Shown: piece by piece, positions 45,531-54,046 of the stretch
Layout of the letters: the number at the start of each line of letters is the position of its first letter
Numbering within the stretch: the first letter of the stretch is position 1
From: Parvibaculum sp.
Lineage (GTDB): Bacteria > Pseudomonadota > Alphaproteobacteria > Parvibaculales > Parvibaculaceae
Assembly (NCBI GenBank): GCA_017642695.1
Contig: JAEPQD010000001.1
Location: 1,931,701 to 1,995,700 of the forward strand
Direction: 5' to 3'
Length of the DNA: 64,000 bases
Program-made: the position numbers and the translations under genes
The notes under the pieces: generated by a model
Databases searched by the model: none
The model's input: the letters and a program-made list of their open reading frames with translations, nothing else
Told to the model about the DNA's origin: nothing

Positions 45531-46421
45531 ATGAATAATGGAAAACCCCGATACCGCGACATAAGGGTGGGATCGAACATACTCCGCACCGCGGTTTGGG
45601 AGGGCAAGGGGCCTCATAGGCCACTGCTTTTCTTCAACGGCATCGGCGCCAATATCGAGTTGATCGCGCCGCTGGCGGAGGAATTCACGGATCGCGACGT
45701 GATCGCTTTCGACGCTCCCGGCGTAGGTGGCTCTCCGTCCGCTGCATTTCCCTACCGTCCTTGGCAGTTTGCCCGCATGGCGGCCGGCATTCTTGACGAA
45801 CTTGGATACGGAGAAGTCGATGTCATGGGCGTGTCCTGGGGTGGGGCGATGGCTCAGCAATTTGCCTTCCAGTTCGGCTCCCGCGTCCACCGCCTCATAC
45901 TGGCGGCCACGTCGGCTGGCATGTTCATGGTACCGGGAAAGCCTGCGGCGCTTGCCAAGCTTGCGCATCCGAAGCGCTACATGAACCCCGCCTACATGCT
46001 GGAGCATTTCGAGATGCTTTATGGCGATGAGGCGGACGGTGCAGACGGACATGCGAAGCGGCTCCGCGCTCCGAGTTTCCGGGGGTATTTCTACCAGCTG
46101 CTCGCAGGCATGGGCTGGACGAGTGTTCCCTTCCTCCCGTTCCTGAAGCCGCAGACTTTGATCCTCGCTGGCGAGAACGACCAGATCGTACCGCATGTCA
46201 ACGGACGGTTCCTGGCCTCCCTGATCCCCGGCGCGCGCCTTGAGATCGTGCCGGGCGGGCATCTCTTCCTTGTCTCCCGGGCGAAGGAAGTTCTTCCGAT
46301 CATTCGCAAGTTTTTGGATGAGGAGCCGGTCCGCCGCCCTTTCGCGAATAGTGATCCGTCGGCGGAGCGCCGTTTCCGGAGGGCGCGTCGCGGAAGCGGA
46401 GAGGCCCGGCCGGCAGTCTGA
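45531..46421 (+). CDS. phaZ: Intracellular PHA depolymerase-like alpha/beta hydrolase
   Basis: This 296-residue serine hydrolase likely mobilises stored polyester. The catalytic triad is Ser102 in MGVSWGGAMAQQFAFQF, Asp217 in LAGENDQIV and His244 in VPGGHLFL. LLFFNGIGANIELIAPL and FDAPGVGGS are typical of PhaZ from medium-chain-length PHA producers. It follows phaC by 36 bases and so forms a phaC-phaZ operon without phaD or phasins in sight. The C-terminal 35 residues are Arg-rich and non-conserved. Substrate chain length is inferred, not shown. Confidence 0.86.
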   Translation: MNNGKPRYRDIRVGSNILRTAVWEGKGPHRPLLFFNGIGANIELIAPLAEEFTDRDVIAFDAPGVGGSPSAAFPYRPWQFARMAAGILDELGYGEVDVMGVSWGGAMAQQFAFQFGSRVHRLILAATSAGMFMVPGKPAALAKLAHPKRYMNPAYMLEHFEMLYGDEADGADGHAKRLRAPSFRGYFYQLLAGMGWTSVPFLPFLKPQTLILAGENDQIVPHVNGRFLASLIPGARLEIVPGGHLFLVSRAKEVLPIIRKFLDEEPVRRPFANSDPSAERRFRRARRGSGEARPAV

Positions 46422-46488
46422 ACCTGATCAGTTTCGTGTTGCGGAATTCCGGGTATTTCACCTTGTGAGGTTCCTGTGTCCCTTCTAT

Positions 46489-46507
46489 TTTAATGAAATT
46501 CATTAAA
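46489..46507. promoter_or_regulatory. Perfect 19-base palindrome before the sulfatase gene
   Basis: TTTAATGAA, one A, then TTCATTAAA: nine-base arms with a single central base, at 46489-46507. It ends six bases before the GGGGAGG ribosome site of the sulfatase gene and overlaps the AT-rich region where a promoter would lie. It partly resembles a Fur box (TAATGA...TCATTA) but lacks the outer GA/TC; a TetR- or MarR-type repressor is an equal possibility. Confidence 0.5.
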
Positions 46508-46527
46508 TATCTTGGGGAGGAGTGGGG

Positions 46528-48174
46528 ATGAAGATCGGGAAACGCGGCCTGGCGATCGCCGCTGGGTTTGTTGTTTTGGTCGTCGTGGGGGCGATCCTGT
46601 TCAGCCGCTACTGGTACTACCTCCCCGGCATCCTTCAGGAACTGCGCGATCCCGTTCAGCCGAACCGCGAGGTGACATGGGAGCAGGGGCCTGAAGAACC
46701 TGTGGTGCCGGCCGTCGAGCGCAAGCCGAACATCGTGGTTATCCTCGCTGACGACCTTGGCTTCAACGATCTCTCTTTTGGCGGTGGTGGTATTGCCGGC
46801 GTTCCCACGCCGAACATCGACTCCATCGCAAGCAACGGCGTCACCTTCGTGAATGGCTACTCCGGTAATGCCACTTGCGCGCCCTCACGCGCCGCGATCA
46901 TGACGGGGCGGTATGCGACCCGTTTCGGTTTCGAGTTCACGCCGGCCCCACCCCAGTTCGCGGAAACAATCGCGACCTTCGCAGATAATGGCGCGGTCTA
47001 TTTCGAAGAGCGCGAGAGGGATGCACCGCCCGTTGACGAAATGAGTGTGCCGCTCGACGAAATCTATATCTCGAAGATGCTGAAGGAGCAGGGCTACCGG
47101 ACCCTGATGCTCGGGAAATGGCATCTCGGCGGCACTGACACCACGCGCCCCGAAACGCGTGGTTTCGACGAAGCCCTCGGTTTCATGCCTGGTGCCTCGC
47201 TTTTCTTGCCGAAGAATGACCCGAACGTTGTGAACTCGGTGCAGGATTTCGATCCTATCGACAAGTTTCTGTGGGCCAATCTGCCTTTCGCCGTTCAGTT
47301 CAATGGCGGCGACCGTTTCGAGCCCTCCGAATACATGACGGACTATCTGACGAACGAGGCGGTAAAGGCGATCCAGGCAAACCGGAACCGTCCCTTCTTC
47401 ATGTATCTTTCCTACAACGCCGTGCATACGCCGCTGCAGGCGCTGAAATCTGACTATGACGCGCTTTCGCATATCGAGGACCATACGCTGCGCACCTATG
47501 CCGCGATGATCGTCGCGCTCGACCGCGGCGTCGGCAAGGTGCTGGACGAGTTGAAGACACTGGGCCTCGATGAAAACACCATCGTGATCTTCACCAGCGA
47601 CAATGGCGGTGCGAACTATGTCGGCCTGCCGGACATCAACGAACCCTATCGCGGCTGGAAGGCGACCTTCTTCGAAGGCGGCATCCATGTGCCTTTCTTC
47701 ATGCAGTGGCCGTCCCGCATCGAAGCCGGAACGCAGAGCGACCGCACAGCCGCCCATGTCGACATCTTTGCGACGGCCGCTGCCGCTGCGGGCGCTGCGT
47801 TGCTGCAGGACCGCGTCTATGACGGCATCGACCTGATGCAATATGTGGACGGCAACGGCGTCGCCGACCGTCCGCTCTTCTTCCGCTCCGGTCACTACAG
47901 GACGCTCATCAAAGGTGGCTGGAAGCTTCAGCTCGCGGAGCGTCCCGCAAAGGCCTGGCTCTACCATCTCGCGCAGGATCCGACCGAGCAGAACAACCTC
48001 GCCGAGAAAGATCCCGAAAAGCTGGCCGAAATGACAGCCGCTCTCGAGGAGATCGACAGCGAACAGGCAGAACCGATCTGGCCGTCCCTTGTCGAGGCGC
48101 CGATGATGATAGACCGCCCGCTCGGCGGTGCGCCGCGTGGGCCGGAGGATGAATATGTCTTCTGGGCGAACTGA
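46528..48174 (+). CDS. Membrane-anchored type I sulfatase
   Basis: This 548-residue arylsulfatase-family enzyme hydrolyses sulfate esters. An N-terminal anchor (AIAAGFVVLVVVGAILF, about residues 9-25) points it to the periplasm. The metal site begins NIVVILADDLGFNDLSF, and the formylglycine motif is CAPSR in NATCAPSRAAIMTGRYATR, so the Cys must be oxidised to work. LMLGKWHLGG and FTSDNGGANY complete the active site. The next gene, 18 bases on, encodes the activating enzyme. The ATG at 46528 follows GGGGAGG; a GTG at 46522 is too close to it. A palindromic site precedes the gene. Confidence 0.93.
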   Translation: MKIGKRGLAIAAGFVVLVVVGAILFSRYWYYLPGILQELRDPVQPNREVTWEQGPEEPVVPAVERKPNIVVILADDLGFNDLSFGGGGIAGVPTPNIDSIASNGVTFVNGYSGNATCAPSRAAIMTGRYATRFGFEFTPAPPQFAETIATFADNGAVYFEERERDAPPVDEMSVPLDEIYISKMLKEQGYRTLMLGKWHLGGTDTTRPETRGFDEALGFMPGASLFLPKNDPNVVNSVQDFDPIDKFLWANLPFAVQFNGGDRFEPSEYMTDYLTNEAVKAIQANRNRPFFMYLSYNAVHTPLQALKSDYDALSHIEDHTLRTYAAMIVALDRGVGKVLDELKTLGLDENTIVIFTSDNGGANYVGLPDINEPYRGWKATFFEGGIHVPFFMQWPSRIEAGTQSDRTAAHVDIFATAAAAAGAALLQDRVYDGIDLMQYVDGNGVADRPLFFRSGHYRTLIKGGWKLQLAERPAKAWLYHLAQDPTEQNNLAEKDPEKLAEMTAALEEIDSEQAEPIWPSLVEAPMMIDRPLGGAPRGPEDEYVFWAN

Positions 48175-48192
48175 CGATCGGGTGGAAGAAGG

Positions 48193-49161
48193 ATGAGCAG
48201 GCGCTGGTTTGTTCTGACGGTTGCGATCGGGCTCGCCGTCGTCGCCGTGATGGCGGCGAGTCTATGGTCGCGCACCGGTCGCGATACCGCACACCTCGCC
48301 GAAGCCGAGCGCCGTCACTGCAATCTGGCGGCTGCGGACCCTTCTGCGCCGCACCCCGGCATGGTCTGGGTGGAGGGCGGCCGCTTTACCATGGGCGACA
48401 CGTTCTATCCCGAAGAAACATTGCTGCACGATGTTGAGGTGGACGGCTTCTGGATGGACCGCACGGAGGTGACGAATGCCGAATTCGCTGCCTTCGTCGC
48501 CGACACCGGATACGTCACCGTCGCCGAGCGGCCGGTGGACGAAGAACGTCATCCGAACCTGCCGCCCGCCATGCGCAAGCCCGGCGCTGTCGTCTTCGTC
48601 ATGCCGAACGATGTTCGCGGCACCGGCGATATATCGCAATGGTGGCAATACATCCCCGGGGCAAACTGGCGCCAGCCGGGCGGTCCCGGCACCTCCATTG
48701 ACGGCAAGGACGATTTCCCGGTGACCGCCGTCGCGTATGAGGATGCTCTCGCTTACGCCGAGTGGAAGGGCAGGTCGCTTCCCACCGAAGCGCAATGGGA
48801 ATGGGCGGCCCGCGAACGCAAACCCGAAGTTCCGCAGGACCGGACCCAGCCGCGCGAAGCGAACACCTGGCAGGGCCTCTTCCCGGTCATCAATCAGGCA
48901 GAAGACGGTTTCGTCGGCATCGCACCTGCCGGTTGCTTCGAGCCCAATGCGCTGGGTCTCTACGATATGATCGGCAATCTCTGGGAATGGACATCGGACG
49001 GGTATGAAGGCGCACCCGGCTCCCGCGTCATCAAGGGCGGTTCCTGGCTCTGCGCGCCTTCTTACTGTTTGCGCTACCGGCCGGGTGCCCGTCAGCCGCA
49101 GGAGGCGGATCTCGCAACCACGCATCTCGGTTTCCGCACGGTTCTTTCCCCCTCATCCTGA
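48193..49161 (+). CDS. Formylglycine-generating enzyme, membrane anchored
   Basis: This 322-residue FGE/SUMF1-family protein converts the Cys of the CxPSR motif in sulfatases to formylglycine. It has MVWVEGGRFTMGDTFYPEE, VTNAEFAAFVADTGYVT, LPTEAQWEWAARE, GLYDMIGNLWEWTSDGYE and GGSWLCAPSYCLRYRPGAR, where the two Cys five apart match the copper-binding pair of active FGE. Unusually it carries an N-terminal hydrophobic helix (FVLTVAIGLAVVAVMAASLW, residues 6-25), so it should act on the periplasmic side like its sulfatase neighbour. It follows the sulfatase by 18 bases. Confidence 0.93.
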   Translation: MSRRWFVLTVAIGLAVVAVMAASLWSRTGRDTAHLAEAERRHCNLAAADPSAPHPGMVWVEGGRFTMGDTFYPEETLLHDVEVDGFWMDRTEVTNAEFAAFVADTGYVTVAERPVDEERHPNLPPAMRKPGAVVFVMPNDVRGTGDISQWWQYIPGANWRQPGGPGTSIDGKDDFPVTAVAYEDALAYAEWKGRSLPTEAQWEWAARERKPEVPQDRTQPREANTWQGLFPVINQAEDGFVGIAPAGCFEPNALGLYDMIGNLWEWTSDGYEGAPGSRVIKGGSWLCAPSYCLRYRPGARQPQEADLATTHLGFRTVLSPSS

Positions 49162-49201
49162 TGGCTTGACGCCCCGTCCGGTTCGCGGCTCACTAGCGTT
49201 C

Positions 49202-50440
49202 ATGAGCGCCGACATTGCATCCGGCGATAAGCCAGCCGCCGACACAACGCTGGAACGTGCCGTCCTCGGCCATTTGCGAAAGGCCGAGCGCGAAATCGTT
49301 TGGTTACGCTGGCTCGGCATGATCGGCTGGGCCTTCATCCTCTGGCGCGGTCCGGCGGCGGATGTCTCCTGGCCCTGGCTCGTCTATGCCGGCGGTCTTG
49401 CCTACACCGCCTTCGCGCATTGGCGCATCGCAGGCACGGGATCGGTCCTCTCGATCGCGCGCATGACGACCGTCGGCGACCCCGTTCTGGTTACCTTGAT
49501 GTGTATCGTCACCGGCGGTCTCTCGTCTCCTTTCTTTCCCTTCTACTATTTCACGCTTCTTGCCGCCGCCTTCCGCTTCGGCTGGCGCGAGACGCTCGGT
49601 CTTCTCGTCCTCACCATATTTCTTTCCGTCTTCCTCTATCTCGTTGCGCCGGTCGAGTCGCCGGGACTGTCGGCGCTTGCCATCGGCATCTTCTATCTCG
49701 CCTTTTCCGCAGCGCTCGGCGTTCTGCTCGCGCGCTGGGCACAGGAAAATCTCGACCTTGCACTGGACCGCGCCCGCGCATTGAGCTTCGCGCGGGATCG
49801 GGCCCGCTCGCTTCTCCGTCGCCTGATCCGCACGCAGGAAGAAGAACGGCGCCTCATCGCGGGCGATCTTCACGACCGCATGAGCGGTCATCTCTTCGCG
49901 CTCCGTCAGGGTGCAGACCGGGCGCAGGATCGCGCGCTCAGCGATACCGTTGACGGGATATCTCGTGACATCCGTGCTCTGATGAACGAGCTGCATCCGA
50001 CCGTGCTCGACGATCTCGGCATCGCCGTCGCAATGGAGGAATATGTCGCCGCGCAGCGGGAGAGCGCACCGTTCAAGATCTCGCTCGATATCGCACCGGA
50101 GCTCCGCCACTGGCGTTCCTCGACGGACGCCATGCTGTTTCGCATCCTGCAGGAAGCACTTCTCAATATCCGCAAGCACGCGAGGGCCTCGCAGGTTTCG
50201 ATCGCGTTGACGCCGGAGCCAGGCGGCGGGGCGCGCCTTCGCATCGAGGATGATGGTTGCGGCTTCGATCCGGCGCTGGCTCGGCCCGGTCATTTCGGTT
50301 TGCTCACCATGCGCGAGCGTGCCGAAGCGCTCGGCGGAACGCTTGCAGTATCGAGCGCACCGGCGCAGGGTACGGCGCTTGTCGTCACGTTGCCGGGGGA
50401 GGCGGGCCGTGAAAAAAATCACAACCTATCTGATCGATGA
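49202..50440 (+). CDS. NarL-type sensor histidine kinase
   Basis: This 412-residue kinase of the HisKA_3 (LiaS/DegS-like) class has about five or six N-terminal helices (LRWLGMIGWAFILW, LVYAGGLAYTAFAHW, DPVLVTLMCIVTG, LGLLVLTIFLSVFLYLV, LAIGIFYLAFSAALGVLL), a coiled coil, the phospho-acceptor in EEERRLIAGDLHDRMSGH (His224) and a HATPase with LFRILQEALLNIRKHA and IEDDGCGFD. It overlaps the response regulator gene by 32 bases. The FGE gene is 40 bases upstream, so the sulfatase, FGE and two-component genes may share a transcript. No ribosome site is clear. Confidence 0.9.
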   Translation: MSADIASGDKPAADTTLERAVLGHLRKAEREIVWLRWLGMIGWAFILWRGPAADVSWPWLVYAGGLAYTAFAHWRIAGTGSVLSIARMTTVGDPVLVTLMCIVTGGLSSPFFPFYYFTLLAAAFRFGWRETLGLLVLTIFLSVFLYLVAPVESPGLSALAIGIFYLAFSAALGVLLARWAQENLDLALDRARALSFARDRARSLLRRLIRTQEEERRLIAGDLHDRMSGHLFALRQGADRAQDRALSDTVDGISRDIRALMNELHPTVLDDLGIAVAMEEYVAAQRESAPFKISLDIAPELRHWRSSTDAMLFRILQEALLNIRKHARASQVSIALTPEPGGGARLRIEDDGCGFDPALARPGHFGLLTMRERAEALGGTLAVSSAPAQGTALVVTLPGEAGREKNHNLSDR

Positions 50441-51050
50441 CCATCACGTGCTGCGTCAGGCGGTGGTCGAAATGCTGGAAGCGGAAGAAGACATCGTCGT
50501 TGTGGGACAGAGCGGCGATGCGCGCACAGGCATCGGCGAGATCGAACGCCTCAGGCCGGATGTCGCGGTGCTCGATCTGAAGATGCCGGGTATGGGCGGT
50601 CTTGCCGCGATCGGCGAAATCTTGAAGAGCGCCCCGCGCACCGGCATCATCATCTTCACCATGTACGACAACCCGGCCTATGTCTGGGAAACGACCAATG
50701 CCGGGGCGAGCGGCTATGTGCTGAAGAGCGCCTCCAAGGAAGATCTCCTTCGTGCCGTCCGTGCGGTTCACGCGGGTGCGGGATATCTCCAGGCCGAGGT
50801 GACGAAGCCGCTTCTCCGGCGCCTTGCGCAGGACGCCCGTTCCGCCGGACAGAAGGCAACGCTCACCTCGCGCGAGTTGCAGGTTCTCGAATGTCTCGCC
50901 GAGGGTCAGAGCAACAAGGTCATTGCCTACACACTCTCGATAACCGAGGACACGGTGAAGGCCCATCTGAAGAGCCTCTACGACAAGCTCGACGCGTCGG
51001 ACCGCGCTCACGCGGTCGCCATCGCACTTCGCCAGCAACTGATCGAATAG
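50409..51050 (+). CDS. LuxR/NarL-family response regulator
   Basis: This 213-residue regulator has a receiver domain with the phospho-acceptor Asp56 in DVAVLDLKMPGMGG, the acidic pair IDDHH at the N-terminus and Lys in SGYVLKSASKEDLL, and a C-terminal LuxR helix-turn-helix (LTSRELQVLECLAEGQSNKV, then TVKAHLKSLYDKL). It starts at a GTG (50409) with GGGAGG upstream and overlaps the kinase gene by 32 bases, so the two are certainly partners. Target genes are not known; the sulfatase pair upstream or the oxidoreductase cluster downstream are candidates. Confidence 0.93.
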   Translation: MKKITTYLIDDHHVLRQAVVEMLEAEEDIVVVGQSGDARTGIGEIERLRPDVAVLDLKMPGMGGLAAIGEILKSAPRTGIIIFTMYDNPAYVWETTNAGASGYVLKSASKEDLLRAVRAVHAGAGYLQAEVTKPLLRRLAQDARSAGQKATLTSRELQVLECLAEGQSNKVIAYTLSITEDTVKAHLKSLYDKLDASDRAHAVAIALRQQLIE

Positions 51051-51166
51051 TCCGGATTTCTGCGGATTTTCCCCGAATGAGGGGCCGCCTTTCCCCATCC
51101 GTGTAGTGTCGCCTCGCGCGTCCTTCGCCGATCCTTCTCCCAATGAAAACAGGAGGCAGGAAATTG

Positions 51167-52513
51167 GTGAACGGAAACGGATCTGCCGTCGCGCCCAAGC
51201 GCGCGATCGTGATCGGGGCAAGCACGACGGGATTGATTGCGGCGGCGGCTCTGTCCCGCCATTTCGCGGAAGTGATCGTGCTCGAAAGGGATACGCTGCC
51301 CGAGGAGCCGGAGTGGCGAAAGGGCGTGCCACAGTCGCGTCACGTCCACCTGCTGCTTCGCTGCGGCGAAGAAGTCATCAGCGAATATTTTCCGGGCGTC
51401 ACCGATGAACTGGTGGCGGCGGGTGGCCGCCGTGTCGACATGGCGGCAGATACGCGCTGGTTCTATGCGGGTGGTTGGAAGGCGCGTTTCGACAGCGGCA
51501 TCACCATGTACTGCCAGAGCAAGGGCTTCCTCGAGTGGACCCTTCGCCGTCGCGTCGAGAACCTGCCTAACGCGACCGTCCGCGACAAAGCCGAGATCGA
51601 CACGTATCTCGTCTCGGACGGTGCCATCAGCGGCGTGCGCCTGAAGACGGGTGAGGAGGTGACGGCTGATCTCGTCGTCGATGCCTCCGGCCGCAACTCG
51701 AAGACGCCTCAGCGCCTCGCCTCCCTTGGCTTCGGCGAGGTTCCCGTGTCGGAACTTCCTGTCGACGTCGGATATGCCAGCCGTGCCTACCGAATTCCGC
51801 CGGGCAAGCGCGATTGGCTTTCGCTCATCGTCCATCCGCGCTATCCGGATTCCCGCCTCGGCGTCATCATTCCGGTCGAGGGCGATCGCTGGCTTGTCAC
51901 GCTGGTCGGCTCCCGTGGTGACCATCCGCCGGCCGACGACGAGGGCTTCCTCGATTTTGCTCGCGGGCTTCCCGTGCCGGACATCTATGAGGCGATCCGC
52001 GACGCGGAGCCCCTGACGCCCGCCGGGCTTCATCGCTTTCCAGGCAATCTCCGCCGCCACTACGACCGTCTCGCCACCTTGCCGGACGGACTCGCCGTTA
52101 TCGGCGACGCTGCCTGCTCTTTCAATCCGATCTATGCGCAGGGCATGACGCAGGGAGCCACCGCCGCACGCATTCTCGACACCTGCCTTGCGCGGCGGCG
52201 GAAGGGCGAACGGCTCAGCCTCAAGGGGTTTGGTCCTGTCTTCCAGCGTGAATACGCGAAATTTGCGGACCAGTGCTGGCTCATCTCGACAACGGAAGAA
52301 TATCGCGACCCGAAGGTCGCTGCGCATCCGCCGCTCTGGACCAAGTTCGCCAACTGGTACCTCGAACAGGTTCACGAGCTGTCATGGAGCGACCGCCGCG
52401 CCGCTCACAGCTTTCTGGAGGTGATGCATCTTCTGCGCCCGCCCGCGTCGCTCCTTGCGCCGCCGCTCGCAGCGCGCGTTCTGGCTCATGGGCTTTTCGC
52501 CCGGGCGCACTGA
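51167..52513 (+). CDS. FAD-dependent epoxidase-like monooxygenase
   Basis: This flavoprotein of about 448 residues starts with the FAD loop AIVIGASTTGLIAAAAL (Gly17 to Gly22), the ribose-binding Glu40 in VLERD and the segment RKGVPQSRHVHLLL, which I recognise from the Lsd18/MonCI-type polyether epoxidases and related squalene-epoxidase-like enzymes. VDASGRNSKTP and LAVIGDAACSFNPIYAQGM follow. The second motif places it among group A/E flavin monooxygenases; activity is inferred. The GTG at 51167 follows AGGAGG at ten bases; an ATG at 51143 is also in frame. It heads a cluster with amidohydrolase, SDR and epoxide hydrolase-like genes. Confidence 0.82.
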   Translation: MNGNGSAVAPKRAIVIGASTTGLIAAAALSRHFAEVIVLERDTLPEEPEWRKGVPQSRHVHLLLRCGEEVISEYFPGVTDELVAAGGRRVDMAADTRWFYAGGWKARFDSGITMYCQSKGFLEWTLRRRVENLPNATVRDKAEIDTYLVSDGAISGVRLKTGEEVTADLVVDASGRNSKTPQRLASLGFGEVPVSELPVDVGYASRAYRIPPGKRDWLSLIVHPRYPDSRLGVIIPVEGDRWLVTLVGSRGDHPPADDEGFLDFARGLPVPDIYEAIRDAEPLTPAGLHRFPGNLRRHYDRLATLPDGLAVIGDAACSFNPIYAQGMTQGATAARILDTCLARRRKGERLSLKGFGPVFQREYAKFADQCWLISTTEEYRDPKVAAHPPLWTKFANWYLEQVHELSWSDRRAAHSFLEVMHLLRPPASLLAPPLAARVLAHGLFARAH

Positions 52514-52552
52514 CCGTAACGAACGAAGAACAACAAGAAGAGGGAGGGAAAT

Positions 52553-54046
52553 ATGTGGCTCACGGACAAGCAGCGAAAGCGGATTTCTCCGGCAGATGAA
52601 AAGGCATCCGGCATTCCTCTGCCGACGCGCATGGTCTCCAATGGCGAGTACATGCCGCTTCCGCAAACCGCTGATCAGGCGCGTGTCGAAAACGGCATTC
52701 TCGCGGCGGCCGACGAGCAGGGCAGGAAGCTGGGGCTCGATCGCCGGTCCTTTCTGCGCTCCACGGCGGGTCTCGCCACATCGTTCTTCGTCATGAACAA
52801 GGTTTTCGGCGGTGACGTCTTTTCCGTCGCTCATGCTGAAACGACGGACCCCGCCGCCGCCGCCGAACGGGCATCTCGCTTTGCCGATCAGTACATCGTC
52901 GACATGCAACTTCACTTCGTGCGCGACGACTATGAATGGAACGGCATTCTCGATCTCGGAAACTACGCCAGGAAATGGAACGCCGATATCGGCGAAATCA
53001 CCTTCGACAACTTCAAGTTCGATAACTTCATGAAGGAGGTCTATTTCGACAGCGATACGAAGATCGGTCTCATCAGTGCCGCACCGTCTGATCATGGTCC
53101 GAACGTCATCATGAACAATGACGGGCTCGCGGATGCACGCAACTTCGTCAACAAGGCCTCTGGCTCCCGCCGCATGCTGTCCCACACGGTCATCGCGCCC
53201 GGACAGCCCGGCTGGCTCGAGGAGATCGACCGTGCCATCGAAGTGCTGAAGCCCGATAGCTGGAAGGGCTACACGCTGGGCGATCCCTTCGACAACTCGC
53301 AATACCCCTGGCGCCTCGACGACGAGAAGCTGATGTACCCGGCCTATGAGCGCATGGTGAAGGCCGGCATCCGCAATGTCTGCATTCACAAGGGCCTGCT
53401 GCCGGAAGACTATGAGAATGTCATCACGCATTGGCGGCACGCCATGGTGGACGATGTTGGTCCCGCGGCGCGCGACTGGCCGGAACTCAATTTCATCATC
53501 TACCATTCGGGCTTCCGCCCGCTCTTGACCTCGCCCGATCCGCTGCTGGCGCAGTTCGAGAAGGAAGGCCGCATCGACTGGGTGAGCGACCTCGCCGACA
53601 TTCCGGAGCAATACGGCGTCTCCAACGTCTATGCCGAACTCGGCACGACCTTCGGCAGTTGCGCCGTCACGCATCCGCGCCTCGCCGCCGCTCTCATGGG
53701 TGTGCTCATCCGCGGCATGGGCGAGGATCACATCATCTGGGGCACGGACAGCGTCTGGTACGGTTCGCCGCAATGGCAGATCGAGGCCATGCGCCGCATC
53801 GAAATTCCGGAAGACATGCGCAAGGCGCACGGCTTCGCGGAGCTTGGCGCTGCCGACGGTTCGGTAAAGAGCGCGATCTTCGCGGGCAACGCGACCCGCG
53901 TTTACGGTCTCGAGGATCTCGCCCGGCCCGACGCCGCCTGGAAGACGGACGCGCTCTCGAGCGTCAAGGCGGAGTATGTCGCTTCCGGCGCCACGCCCTC
54001 GAACAATTTCTATGGCTTCATCGCGAAGGCCGGAGGGCAGGGCTGA
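52553..54046 (+). CDS. Amidohydrolase-related protein with Tat-type signal
   Basis: This 497-residue protein has a TIM-barrel amidohydrolase-2 (ACMSD-like) core. A twin-arginine motif LDRRSFLRSTAGLATSFFVM lies unusually far in, at about residues 62-81. The first metal motif is YIVDMQLHF, with one His where family members usually have HxH; later ligand-type positions are IIYHSGFRP and IIWGTDSVWYG. It may bind one metal or be a lyase/hydrolase of altered specificity. The SDR gene begins on its stop codon (TGATG). It sits 39 bases after the flavoenzyme gene. Confidence 0.83.
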   Translation: MWLTDKQRKRISPADEKASGIPLPTRMVSNGEYMPLPQTADQARVENGILAAADEQGRKLGLDRRSFLRSTAGLATSFFVMNKVFGGDVFSVAHAETTDPAAAAERASRFADQYIVDMQLHFVRDDYEWNGILDLGNYARKWNADIGEITFDNFKFDNFMKEVYFDSDTKIGLISAAPSDHGPNVIMNNDGLADARNFVNKASGSRRMLSHTVIAPGQPGWLEEIDRAIEVLKPDSWKGYTLGDPFDNSQYPWRLDDEKLMYPAYERMVKAGIRNVCIHKGLLPEDYENVITHWRHAMVDDVGPAARDWPELNFIIYHSGFRPLLTSPDPLLAQFEKEGRIDWVSDLADIPEQYGVSNVYAELGTTFGSCAVTHPRLAAALMGVLIRGMGEDHIIWGTDSVWYGSPQWQIEAMRRIEIPEDMRKAHGFAELGAADGSVKSAIFAGNATRVYGLEDLARPDAAWKTDALSSVKAEYVASGATPSNNFYGFIAKAGGQG

